A stretch of DNA of 64,000 bases from Ascidia mentula (Eukaryota; Chordata; Ascidiacea; Phlebobranchia; Ascidiidae), in the NCBI GenBank assembly GCA_947561715.1, contig OX387197.1, positions 2,795,001 to 2,859,000 of the forward strand. The letters are read 5' to 3'. The position numbers and the translations under genes are program-made. The stretch's first letter is position 1. Every line of letters starts with the position of its first letter. The notes beneath the pieces are model-generated. The model was not told the origin of the DNA. It made no database searches and saw only the letters and a list, made by a program, of their open reading frames with translations. Below, piece after piece: positions 1 through 12,400 of this stretch.

Positions 1-104
1 GTAAGGCTAGCATACCAGCGGTTATTATTACTTTAAACTTTGGTAACCAACGCAATTTGGTTTCTTTTCATATGATTGTTACTTGTATTATAGATGATAG
101 ACCC
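1..104. repeat. Dispersed repeat, copy 1 (cut by window edge)
   Basis: This stretch closely matches 43389-43483. Both begin GTAAGGCTAGCATACCAG and share a GGTTATTATTAC core, an ACGCAATTTGG block and a TTGTATTATAGA end, with scattered substitutions and a small indel. Two copies 43 kb apart in unrelated contexts indicate an interspersed repeat. No coding potential or terminal inverted repeat is visible, so the family is not identified. The copy may extend left of the window. Confidence 0.75.
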
Positions 105-958
105 GGCCGGATATTCCCCTCAATTTTACCGGATAGTTAGGAAAGCATTTTTGTCCTAAAAACAGACAAACATCGCAAATTACTCGTTTTTGGGACCCAG
201 TCTGTGATACTCGCCGACTACCGATTTTTCGGTTGTTTGTTATTAAGGTTTTTCGTGACGTGTTATACCATATTAATTGGATTTGTTCCACTCATGATAA
301 GCTAACCTTCACATATCATTCTGTTTGGCAATCAAACATTTTTGCCATACCGGTCAAATACACGCTTGAATCAGTGTTAACAAACTGCCGGATCCAAATT
401 ATCTGGCAGGATTTGATTGACAACTATCCGGATCCAGCCGGGCAGGATAATTTGGAACTGGGATCATCATTAATACGGATACAGACAGACCAGTAACCCT
501 ACTTTTAACCACTAAGTGGTGCTATTTTTGCAGCAATTTTTTTTAATTTTTATTGGTCGGGGTGCAATCTGTAAGATTACAACAACTTTGTGCCACTCCG
601 AACTGCATGGTTGTATCATTTTTTTTTTGCAATTTATCACATGTTCCGCCATTCCAACTGCTGCGAAACTCACCCAACCATCTCTGAAAAGTTACTTAAA
701 AATTATGACAAACTTAACAAGTTGTTATCTGATTTCTAATACACCAAAAAGCAGATCAAGCACTTCCATATTTAAACCCTGCAACTGAGCTATTTGTCAA
801 TTAGGCCCAAACAAAGGCTGGATTATTTTCTCAATTATGAATTACATTGACAATGTGAGAGCTTTTTTATGTCTTTTCAGGTTAAGCTTTTTTATCTTCA
901 AAATAAATCTACATGTCAAATATAAAATTGAATCCACCACATTAATGAATGCACCAAG
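105..958. other. Gene-free stretch
   Basis: No exon-like segment is supported here. The only structure noticed is a short imperfect inverted repeat around 389-465, where GGATCCAAATTATCTGGCAGG is echoed in inverted form by a segment containing GGCAGGATAATTTGG. It may be the remnant of a small inverted-repeat element. Confidence 0.4.
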
Positions 959-1155
959 CAGTGTTTCCCAACCGGTGGTACGCGTACACTTTTCCGTAAT
1001 TTGCGGATATAGTTCGAATTGAAAAAAACGTAAGTGATCCCAAAATGTTCGTTACTTCATCCCCTAGGTTACTTTGTAACACTCAACTAGGTGGCATGCG
1101 TCGAAATTGTTCACCTCCAAGTGGTACGCAACCACAAAAAGGTTGGGAATCACTG
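959..1155. mobile_element. hAT-type non-autonomous element (MITE)
   Basis: The 197-bp segment starts CAGTGTTTCCCAACC and ends GGTTGGGAATCACTG. These are 15-bp terminal inverted repeats with one mismatch, and similarity continues inward (GTGGTACGCG against GCGTACCAC). The CAGTG-N-TTCCCAACC terminus is typical of hAT/Charlie-like transposons. hAT elements make 8-bp target duplications; the flanking octamers GCACCAAG and CCCTAAAG match only partly, so the copy looks old. It is too short to encode a transposase. Confidence 0.75.
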
Positions 1156-2405
1156 CCCTAAAGCAATGTTATGTTACAAAAGACTGGTGGAGCATGTTAC
1201 ATATGTTAAAGAAATAAAATCAGTAGGTTTGTGAGGTTTGTTGTGTTAAATCCACTACATCTTCTCCAATAATATCTTGTAAGGGTGGTCAATAGTGGGT
1301 GTAAGCAGTTCTTTTGAAAATTTTTGTTGTCATGAGTGTTGCTAACAACAACATGCAGTGGAAAAATTTTGATTGGACTAGAATCTGTGCAAATAGCACC
1401 AAACATTTTTTACATATTACATTTACCTGCATTTGGAATTCTTCATTAATCTTAATAAATTGTTTGAATATTGTGAAAGGCTAATGCCAATTACTTTGTA
1501 CTTAATAATTTTACAGGAATTTGTCAAGTAGCAGAAAATATTGGATTAAACCTGAGCATACTTTATGAAAGTCATGGATAAATGTGAATGATAACAATTT
1601 TAACATATGTCCTTTCATAGCCTTGTGATTCTGTGCTAGCATTCTGCAGTAAGTACATTGTACAGTATAATCAATGACATTTATAATTTAATTGTATTGT
1701 GAAAATGTAATGAATCTTGGCTTTTAAAAAGGCATATATTTATCTTTCTGTAATATTCAAAGATGCTGTGAATCTAACCTATTCTGCTTGCTTACCTAAT
1801 GTGGAATTTTTATCAGGTTCATGCAACAACCAAGAAAACATGTTGAAGAAATCCTGGAATTGGACACAAAATTACTGACTAAATTACAACGATTTAAGGT
1901 AACTTGTCTTATTTTTAAGTTAAGAAAAATCTTCATCTATTCTGATTTTTAACACACCGGATGGAAACTTACTAAACCCAACACAAAATGCCAGTATTGT
2001 TTGTTGAGGAAATATACCCATGGTTGTATCAGGTAGTGCTTAAATTAAACTAACTTTTAAGTAAACGTTTGACAAATCATGCAACATACCAACATTGCTC
2101 ACCGAAGAAAAGTTTAAACTTCAAGCTGTCTGTTGCTGAAAACCTTAGGTCGCTATGCCAATTACAACGGGAGATATAATTTTAGGAATATCCCCCTTTT
2201 TTGGGCAGAGATGCGGCCCGTGGCAGTTAAAGGGTATGGTAATATAAATTCATGTAACATCAACAATACATTAGTTCCAGTCTGTTAAAGCCATATTTTC
2301 AATGTTACACTCAAAATTTACCCTTTTACCCAAACTGCATTTTAAACTTGTTGTACCACTAAAACCTTGCAATCGATTTTAATTCTGAGTTACACAAGGT
2401 TTGGT
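1156..2405. other. Gene-free stretch with one candidate exon
   Basis: No complete gene is recognisable. A single exon-like segment lies at 1817-1899 (listed separately). The 12-mer AGAGATGCGGCC at 2207-2218 is identical to the terminal repeat of the large array downstream. Everything else looks like non-coding AT-rich sequence. Confidence 0.4.
1817..1899 (+). CDS. Orphan candidate exon, unrecognised
   Basis: An acceptor-like TTTTTATCAG precedes an open segment and GTAACT follows it. The one open frame reads as a charged, probably helical peptide containing FMQQPRKHVEEI and LELDTKLLTKLQRFK. The composition resembles a coiled-coil exon more than random AT-rich DNA. No partner exon could be joined in phase, upstream or downstream. 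It may belong to a gene mostly outside the window, an unannotated 5' exon, or be a chance open stretch. Confidence 0.3.
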
Positions 2406-2597
2406 TATTACTGAATACTGCTCTTCTGACAAACTTTTTTTTATTGACGTTTCTCGGCGTTTCAGCTGTTACGCAGCAGTATTTTATACCTCCTAAAGAA
2501 GACTGCTGCATAACAGCCGAAACGTCGATAAAATAAAGTTTGCTAGAAGAGCAGTATTCAGCAATAAAACATGCCTGGCAGCGTCAGTAACAATTTA
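2406..2597. mobile_element. Inverted-repeat (foldback) element
   Basis: Two arms of about 65 bp are imperfect inverted copies. The left arm contains TGAATACTGCTCTTCTGACA and the right arm AGAAGAGCAGTATTCAG. The inner parts pair GTTTCAGCTGTTACGCAGCAG with CTGCTGCATAACAGCCGAAAC. The right part, with CGAAACGTCG, ATAAAGTT and ATGCCTGGCAGC, recurs at 52805-52902, so this is a repeated family. Non-coding. Confidence 0.7.
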
Positions 2598-3482
2598 TAC
2601 AAGATGTGGTTAATTGTTAGGTTTGTCATGGAATAAACTGTTGCTATGTTATGTAAAGTGAAAGAAGACTTACTTGGAATGAAGTGTGAAGAACAGTGAA
2701 GAAAACCTTTGTGAGATGGTTTCACAGCGAAGAAAGTAACGGACGTGAAATCAAATCCATCACCATTACATTGTTTATGTGTTGCTGACACAAAGTTTGA
2801 GTGTTTTGCAATTCTTTGCAAGTATTGATGAGAACATCTTAAATGTAACCTGGCAGCAAATCTTTCTTTGTAGTAGTATTATAACTTCGGTGCAAGTACT
2901 ACGGTAAAAACTCGCATCGAGTGTTCTATAGTGTTACACAATTGTTACACAATTGCACAAATCCGGTAAAGCCAACATTATGTGGCGATTCGTATCAACA
3001 CTGGCGTACATATTTTGCAATGCTCGACCACAATTAACCTTAGTTTGCAGCAGAAAATCAGGGAATTCCCTCAAAAATTTTATCCCCCTCTTTAAAGAAT
3101 CCTGGATATGCCTGTTGAGATTACACGTCCTGTTCAACAATAACTCTTGTGTGCCTACTTATCAATACATGCTTTGTCATTAAAAATGGTTGTGTTTTGA
3201 TTACTGTGAAATAAATGTTATATTTGTGTTCAAAATTATTGAAGGTTTTGCCAGTCTGAGGCTACAGTTCCAAGTTAATGATTAACCATCAAACAAGTGT
3301 ACCAGTTTGAGACCAACTCATATTCAAGGCAGTTTGCAAACAATCACAGGCCTTCTTTGGATCAGCCTCAACTTCCCCATTTGGTTTTGCTCCATTAAGG
3401 ACGTAGCACTTAACTTTCACAATGAAAACTAAATGCAATTTAAGTTTGAATGCAAATTGTTGCGGGTGAAAAATAAGAAAAG
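2598..3482. other. Upstream region of the kinase-Kelch gene
   Basis: No supported exon was found between the foldback element and the first kinase exon. The region should hold the promoter and 5' UTR, but no TATA box or other clear core element was recognised. Short open frames on both strands have no splice context or family resemblance. Confidence 0.35.
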
Positions 3483-6400
3483 ATGGCGTTTGCCTCATCT
3501 GTTGTTGACCCACAAGGACTAGATGTTGTAAGTATAACACAGCTGTATGCATGGAGTGTTGTAAAATGAACTGTTGTATTTTTTAGTTGAGAGAATTCAA
3601 AGCTGAAAACATCTTTTGTGACGTCAGGTTGTGTGTAGTTGGTCAAGGTAGCTATGGTAAAGTTTTCCTTGGAAAACATGAAAAAATTGGATTTCTTGCT
3701 GTCAAGTGTTTGAAAGTCACTGGCGGAGAACATGAACAATATCTGTTTGAAAAAACGTAAGATTATGGTTTTAAATAAATTTTACTAACTTTTTTGGAAT
3801 TTTTGTAGTCAATAATGATCTAACACAAAGTCAGAATAGTTAAATCAACATATTGTTTATATTTCTTGCAGATTCAGGCGTGAATATGAGAATTTACTGC
3901 GATCTCGCCATGACAACATATCAACTGTTCATGGATACACCAAGTGGCCAGGAGCAATCGGGATTGTAATGCAATTCTATGGAGGTGGAAGTTTAAGAAT
4001 TCTAATCCTGGATGAAGATATTGAACTGGGCCCTGGTTTGATTCTTCGAATGGCAACTGAAATAGCATCAGGAGTTGCCTACATTCACAACTGTGGACTT
4101 AACAAGCGGTTGGTTCACTTGGATTTAAAGCCAGAAAATGTTTTTATGACACCTGACTTGCATTGTATAATTGGTGACTTTGGATGTTCCCGATTGGTCC
4201 AACTGACGTCAGGATCAACAACTCAACTTCCCGGTCAATCAAAATCACAGGGGTTGACACTTTACTATGCAGCACCGGAAAGGCTTCTTCAATATGCAAG
4301 ACCTAAAAAAGAACAGGATGCTTACAGCTGTGGTATCATCTATTTCGAGATGCTAAGTAGGGAACAACCATACCAGTCAGAAGAAGAATGCCGTGACAAA
4401 ATCAGGAATAGACTTCGACCTGACTGTGAAGCTATTCAAAGCCTAAGAGAGCAAAGCAATGCAAACAACAGAGAAATAGTTGATGTGATGGAAAGTGCCA
4501 TGATCAGATGTTGGGATCAAGATCCAAATCAACGACCAGACATGGTTGACATTCGGGATGAATTTCAACAACTTCTTTCCAAACAAGATCCAACTGTAAT
4601 TTTGCAGCTGGTGGCAAATGCTGCTAGGAACATGCATATTGTGGATCCAACAGCAACCCACAATCCAACTGTTCCACTCAGCCAGTTTTCTACACATACA
4701 TGGAAGTTTCATGGTAAGTTTTGCATGATTTATTTTTTACTCGTTTTTGGGGAATGGTGCAACTTTTTTGCTTTAAAATTTTGTAATTTTTTTGTGAAAA
4801 TGATTTTTTGTAGATGTTGGTCCATTGCTTGGGGAAAACATTCAACCAAGAGATCGAACACAACAAACTCCCCAAAGGCAAGGCAAGTATTTTTGCTTGT
4901 TCTGTCAGGGGTATCTGACCCACGAGTTTCCCCAATAGTTAACTTCATAACCTTCTTCATATGCTTGTTTGAATTAGCAACTGATTTTCATTGTGTTAAA
5001 GTCCACAACAAAATTGATCAGTACATGACAAAGTATAAAGTTTGAATGACAAACTTTATGGCATAATACACAAGCCCCTTAACTAAAAAATATTCCACAC
5101 CCCTATGTTTGACCGTTTCTGTCGTTGTGCCAAAGCGTTGAATTAAATCTAATACAACCATGCCAGCAAACGAAAACCTTAGATTGCGAGTTTTGTTAAA
5201 TTTCTGACAGAAATACTCCCACGAAAAACCTTGATGTAAATTAGACATAGTTCATTTTTCCATACATTTTATTCATTGGTTTATTGTGTCTTAAGATACA
5301 AGTGGACAATCTGCAAGTCCTGCCACACCCCAAAACCCACCCAGTGAAAGATATCTTCCAGTGGATCATGACTTGTCCAATCCATCACCAGGAAGAGGTA
5401 CTAACAGTGGTTGAAACTTTTTTTGTCAAACACAATTGTCATGGCAAAAAAAGGATTGCAAAACAATAGCTAAATAATTTTTGTGAGCTGCAGACAGATG
5501 GCTACTCTTTCAACCTATAAGGTCTCATCAGTGCAGCTTGGTGTGACTCTTCTAGATGACTTTGCAGACCAAACAGTTTTCTCTGTAAAGATGCACCTAG
5601 TTTGGTGCCCAACAGATGACGGTGATTGTGTAATCACCACCAAGTGGAAGTCTTTGCTTGGCCGTTAGGTCAGCAAAGTCGTCTGATAGTCTCACCAGTT
5701 GCTCTGATAAGACCTTTTGAGGTCGAAACAGCGGCCATCAATCTGCAGCACACAGAAATCATATTATTACCTCCACTTTGCTTGTATATAGTAGCCAAAT
5801 AATTCAATTTGCAGGTGTTGGATTTGAGGGCAATAATCAGCAAATTGAAAGAGAACACCAATTACCACAAGCACAAGGCAAGTGTTAAATAAAACAAAAT
5901 GCATGATAATGTTAACATGAAAGTAAATACAAATAAAATTTCACACAATAAAAATTGCAAGTTGGTTTTCTTAAGAAACAAATATAATGTTAGTGTGATG
6001 TTTGTTATACAGGAGAAAGTGTGTTGACTACAACAGCTTTAAGTGATGTCACAAACCCAAAACTTCCAGTTGGTAAGAATCTTCAAAATGTTTTGTTACT
6101 TGATAATAATTAAGTGGTAAAGATACCATTTTTTTTATACATGGAAAGAAGTCTTTTTACACAATATTCTGGACCACATCTCACCTACACTGCTTGTTAA
6201 GCCCTCTTATCTGTTTTAGTCACACAGTATGTTGAGGTCACGACACAGTGCGTATACACGGCAGCAACTGTGCCACAACCGCGTGATTCGTGGAATGTGC
6301 CGCAGTCCATTCTGCGTGATTCTTGTTTGTGTGGGTGGTATTTTAAATGCAATTTACTTCCCTATAAATGTGTGTGTGCTTGCCTTGTTTTTCATTCTAT

Positions 6401-9400
6401 GGTTTTGCAATGATTCGAACGAATATAAAGAAACACAACACAGTCCATAATCTGCACCAAAATGGATTAAGCATTATAAGGCCTGTAAATAACGAATAGA
6501 GGTTTTCGCAAACTTACTCAAAACCTCTACAAACTTCATTGCTTTTGGCAATTCGGGGTTGAAAAACATTTTTTGTCCATTTGTAATTCATATCCTTTAC
6601 ATGCTGTTATCATTAACTAGAAGGTTATAACAATAAATCAGAGAGATTAAAAATGTCAATAAGAAATCGAGATAGAGCACTTCTATTCATAAAATCATGG
6701 TTGTCCCTGTTTGTGGGTGTCGAAAACTGTAATCCTTTTTTCAGTGCAAATTGCTGGGATTTAAGCACAAAAGTTGGGCTTGTGAAATTCACTGCATGCA
6801 GTGAAACTAATATGATACATCCCTTAAAAATTTCGAACTGTATTTAAAAATTGAATGAAAATTATGTTTGGAGAGTCGATAAGAAATTTCGCCAAGCCAG
6901 CATTTATTCCACCCTGACTGGGGTCATTGTTTTAAAAAGTAGAATAAAGCCTATATCACACACTATATTTGTCTCACCGATCTTTATTTTCTTATGAATT
7001 TAAATATAACTTACTACAACTACCTATAATATACAAATTTAGGTTCAAGTAAATAGTGCTGTAACTTTGATTTACTAATTCAATGCATTAAATTGGATAT
7101 ATTTGTCTCAAGGTGCAAACAGGCAACCTGCAAGACATGCTACACCCCAAAACCCACCCAGTGAACAAAACCTTCCAGTTGATCATGACTTGTCCAACCT
7201 ATCACCAGGAAGAAGTGAAATGGGTAATTTTGTGTTTGAAGTAATCCTACTGTTTCTATTATACAAAATATTGTTGGTAAAAGAAATTTGTGCCAGAATA
7301 AATACATTGCAAACAGTAGGTTATTTTTCAGGTGTTAGATTTAATGATTGAAAAACATCTCTAAAAACAGTAGCATATACATTTAGGTGTTGGACTTGAT
7401 GGTAATCCACCACTTGGGGGCATCACACAGCCTAGTGAAAGAGAACAGCAATCACCACAAGCACAAGGCAAGTGTTTGGGTACAGATCTGTGTTTTTTTG
7501 TAATTTTACTCCTCAGTCTATTTTGGTCTTAGCACAACTACATACCTACTCAGAATAGAAAATGTAACTTAGATTTTGATTTATTAGTTTAAAACTTCTG
7601 TAGGACACATTACATCTAATTCATCTGAGGGTTGTCCAAGTTTGTTGGTGTCAGATTTACTGCAGAAGTGTTTTTTTTATGCATGCCGCCATGCCAGAAG
7701 CAATAAAATAAGGCAAACAAAATAAACTGCAGAAAGTAAGACCAACGCAATACCTCCCTGAAAAATTTCTAACTGTATGTGAAGATTAAATCAAAATTGT
7801 ATTAAATATTGTATTAACAAATCTTGTCAGGCAAGCATTTCTGAGTAGGAAATCACTAGAACCCAGCCTCTGTGTTAAATCCGACTCCAGGTCTAGGTCA
7901 CAATTGTGCTTCACTATCGTTCATGTAACCTCAAAAACAAAGTTTGCAGGGTCTGACTCTGAAGCAATAACTTGTGTTGTTATATAAATTTGTGAAGGAC
8001 GCAAGTTGTGTATGCATAGGTCCAAAAAGTGTATTAAAATTACATGAGTAAGTTTATTGTTTTGGAAAGCAGAATAAAAGCCTTTATCACCCACACAATC
8101 AAACAAAGACTTGTGATTGTGAATGTTGTTGAATTGCTACTTCCCAAACAACTTTGATGCAAACTATATTGTTTTCAGATGAATTAGCAATTGCTGAAGT
8201 TGCCCAGATGCAAATAAACCAGATACAACCAAGTGCATCGCAAAATAGAGGTTTTGTAACCACACATGACATCTTCGGCAAACTATTGCTAAATATAACT
8301 TCTGCTTATGGTGTTATGAATTAAATTTACCAAATGCTTTAATCTAATGCTTTTAACTGGAAATGTTGATCAATTAAAGAACAGAGGTTTTCACAAACTT
8401 ACTCAAAACCTTCACAGGCTTAATTGCTTTCGCCAACATCGGGTTGTGAAACATTTTTTATCCATTTGTAGTTAACAACCTTTACATGCCTTGTCAATTA
8501 TTAGAAGGTTATAACATTAAATCAAAGGGATTAAAAAATTCATTGAGATATCAGGATTGAACATTTCTATTCACAAAATTTAAATACAGCAAATACAAGA
8601 TCTACAAGTCATGCTACAACTTTGCTACAAGCTATGGCCAGTGCACTTATCTGTGGTAATATATGTTTTACCATCAAAAAAATTCATACTATTTAAACTT
8701 GTTATAGGCCGCATCTCTGTATTTCTATGGAAAAGACTTTCCCGGTTGGGAATTGCCCTTCTCGAACTCCTGCGTAACAGAGTAAAATTGTGTGTAACAA
8801 TGCAATGGGTCATGCATGGGCGCCAGTGTTTTGGTTGAGTGAGCGCAGATGAACAGGCTGTTGCCAGGGCGATTTTCAGCGTGATTGGGGCAGTTTTAGT
8901 TTGTTTTTCAGGGCTATTAGTCAGGCAGTAAATTGGTAGAGGGTGCTGTTGTACATGTAGCTGAAAAACTACCCAAATATTGAGGTTGATTTTGTGAAAA
9001 AATGAATCAGAGAAAGTATGTTCAATTTGTGATTTTCTGTTAGTGCGGACCCTTGGCAAGGAATTGTGGCCAAATTTATAATCAAAATAACTACTTAAAC
9101 TGCTCCCCCGGGGGCATTTTGACCCTCTGTTGGCCATTATTTTGGTCAAAAAAGCAGAAAAAAGTGTAGGTTTGTTTTGTGAAAAAATGAATCAGAGAAA
9201 GTTACCTCCATTTGCGATTAAGTGAAGCCACCAACCCTCCTCTACACAATTCATGAAGAATTAGATGTCTTGTAATTGTCTTGGGGCCCCACCGGGGCTG
9301 TTTGTACAACCCCTAGGACTGACAATTTAGCAGTTAGCCTTTGCAAAACCCCCCAATGTGCTGTCTTAATGCAGCTGCAATCAATTTTTTTTCTGTTCAG

Positions 9401-12400
9401 CAATAGTAGCCCCCCTTCATGAGTCATCAGACCCGGCGATTGTTTTTGGCAAACAAGAGAAACTGTAACCAGGTGCACAATAACAAATGACTTCTAAAAC
9501 TCAATTTTTGGGATTTAATTGAGAGATGCGGCCTTAAGGAAAAAATGAGATTTCTAAAATGGCACAATATAGGTCTAATTTTTCCTAAAGTGTGTAGACT
9601 TATGTATTTTGAAGAACACAAACTGCTTTGGAAGCTGCTCCAGTCACTCATTGCCACCTAGTGGGCACAAAACAATTTTTTTCTGATTTTTGCACATAAA
9701 TCCTATGGTTGATTCTTGGGGCGCGGACTATTAACAGGCGAAAAAAATTGCATGGCAGGCATGTATTCCTTGCATTACCATTCCGCAACACATTGCGCGT
9801 TTAATTTGTGTGAAACTTTGTGTGATATGTACCTCTTCCATCAAGGCATTGTGTACATATGCTTTCTCACCTACCGTGGTGTTTTGTCAGTAATCCATGC
9901 TTGTCAAAGTCCTGAATTAACTGTAATTAACATTTTGCATGTTCATAACCAATGAAATGACATTATTTTGTAAATTAATCACTATATTTATTGCCACAGA
10001 GGGCAGTCGCTGCCATTCAAATGTTGCTTCATACTGAAAAACTGAGACACTTGGACCATCAGGACTGATGCAATTCATCATCACATTGTAGGTCTGTATT
10101 ACACTAGTTTGTCTGTAAATAATTTCTAGTGTTGCTGTGCTATTAACTTTTATTAAATACATGCTTGGCTTGTGCTTTCAGGCCACTTAATTGCATCACT
10201 TTCATCTTGTTTTCATGTTTTTGAGACACGTATGATTTTTTACCATATGCATGTACCTGACTAGCCTTTGGATTTTGGCTAATTACCATTTAATTACTTT
10301 AATTAGGCATGAGTACCTGCATGTGAGTGGTGCCTTGCAAGTTCTAGGATATTGTTGTGCATGTATATGAATGACTTTCTGTTTTGAAAGCACATCTTTC
10401 CACCCAGAACACACACTTGCTCTAAGGCTGTTGACTGGGCCATATACAGCACTGTAGGTGGTGTCACAAAAACAGCCGAAACTCTGGGCCCGCTGGTCAA
10501 CCAGGCATAAAACTTCACATGGTAACCAATGAAGGTCCTGTGTTTTGTATTTAATAGGGAATTTGAGATTCTGGGAAAATGGCCCATATTGAAGGCCGCA
10601 TCTCTGTATTTCTATGGAAAAGACTTTCCCGGTTGGGAATTGCCCTTCTCGAACTCCTGCGTAACAGAGTAAAATTGTGTGTAACAATGCAATGGGTCAT
10701 GCATGGGCGCCAGTGTTTTGGTTGAGTGAGCGCAGATGAACAGGCTGTTGCCAGGGCGATTTTCAGCGTGATTGGGGCAGTTTTAGTTTGTTTTTCAGGG
10801 CTATTAGTCAGGCAGTAAATTGGTAGAGGGTGCTGTTGTACATGTAGCTGAAAAACTACCCAAATATTGAGGTTGATTTTGTGAAAAAATGAATCAGAGA
10901 AAGTATGTTCAATTTGTGATTTTCTGTTAGTGCGGACCCTTGGCAAGGAATTGTGGCCAAATTTATAATCAAAATAACTACTTAAACTGCTCCCCCGGGG
11001 GCATTTTGACCCTCTGTTGGCCATTATTTTGGTCAAAAAAGCAGAAAAAAGTGTAGGTTTGTTTTGTGAAAAAATGAATCAGAGAAAGTTACCTCCATTT
11101 GCGATTAAGTGAAGCCACCAACCCTCCTCTACACAATTCATGAAGAATTAGATGTCTTGTAATTGTCTTGGGGCCCCACCGGGGCTGTTTGTACAACCCC
11201 TAGGACTGACAATTTAGCAGTTAGCCTTTGCAAAACCCCCCAATGTGCTGTCTTAATGCAGCTGCAATCAATTTTTTTTCTGTTCAGCAATAGTAGCCCC
11301 CCTTCATGAGTCATCAGACCCGGCGATTGTTTTTGGCAAACAAGAGAAACTGTAACCAGGTGCACAATAACAAATGACTTCTAAAACTCAATTTTTGGGA
11401 TTTAATTGAGAGATGCGGCCTTAAGGAAAAAATGAGATTTCTAAAATGGCACAATATAGGTCTAATTTTTCCTAAAGTGTGTAGACTTATGTATTTTGAA
11501 GAACACAAACTGCTTTGGAAGCTGCTCCAGTCACTCATTGCCACCTAGTGGGCACAAAACAATTTTTTTCTGATTTTTGCACATAAATCCTATGGTTGAT
11601 TCTTGGGGCGCGGACTATTAACAGGCGAAAAAAATTGCATGGCAGGCATGTATTCCTTGCATTACCATTCCGCAACACATTGCGCGTTTAATTTGTGTGA
11701 AACTTTGTGTGATATGTACCTCTTCCATCAAGGCATTGTGTACATATGCTTTCTCACCTACCGTGGTGTTTTGTCAGTAATCCATGCTTGTCAAAGTCCT
11801 GAATTAACTGTAATTAACATTTTGCATGTTCATAACCAATGAAATGACATTATTTTGTAAATTAATCACTATATTTATTGCCACAGAGGGCAGTCGCTGC
11901 CATTCAAATGTTGCTTCATACTGAAAAACTGAGACACTTGGACCATCAGGACTGATGCAATTCATCATCACATTGTAGGTCTGTATTACACTAGTTTGTC
12001 TGTAAATAATTTCTAGTGTTGCTGTGCTATTAACTTTTATTAAATACATGCTTGGCTTGTGCTTTCAGGCCACTTAATTGCATCACTTTCATCTTGTTTT
12101 CATGTTTTTGAGACACGTATGATTTTTTACCATATGCATGTACCTGACTAGCCTTTGGATTTTGGCTAATTACCATTTAATTACTTTAATTAGGCATGAG
12201 TACCTGCATGTGAGTGGTGCCTTGCAAGTTCTAGGATATTGTTGTGCATGTATATGAATGACTTTCTGTTTTGAAAGCACATCTTTCCACCCAGAACACA
12301 CACTTGCTCTAAGGCTGTTGACTGGGCCATATACAGCACTGTAGGTGGTGTCACAAAAACAGCCGAAACTCTGGGCCCGCTGGTCAACCAGGCATAAAAC

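Noticed and set aside
4714..5045. Extension of the kinase open frame past 4713
   Set aside because: A strong GTAAGT donor follows 4713 and the continuing frame runs through a T-rich intron with no domain; it is a retained-intron reading.
8625..9149. 174-codon minus-strand open frame across the left array boundary
   Set aside because: It crosses the insertion junction and differs from the other copies only because of that junction; no protein similarity.
9640..9665. CTCF-like site repeated in every B unit (CCACCTAGTGGGC)
   Set aside because: The match to the CTCF core needs a one-base shift, so it is not a convincing site.
9522..10605. Alternative element definition: B plus the flanking 12-mers as a 1.08-kb hAT-like unit
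   Set aside because: It would have AGAGATGCGGCC ends, but no 8-bp target duplication is seen, and the array edges are complete A units, which favours A as the terminal element.
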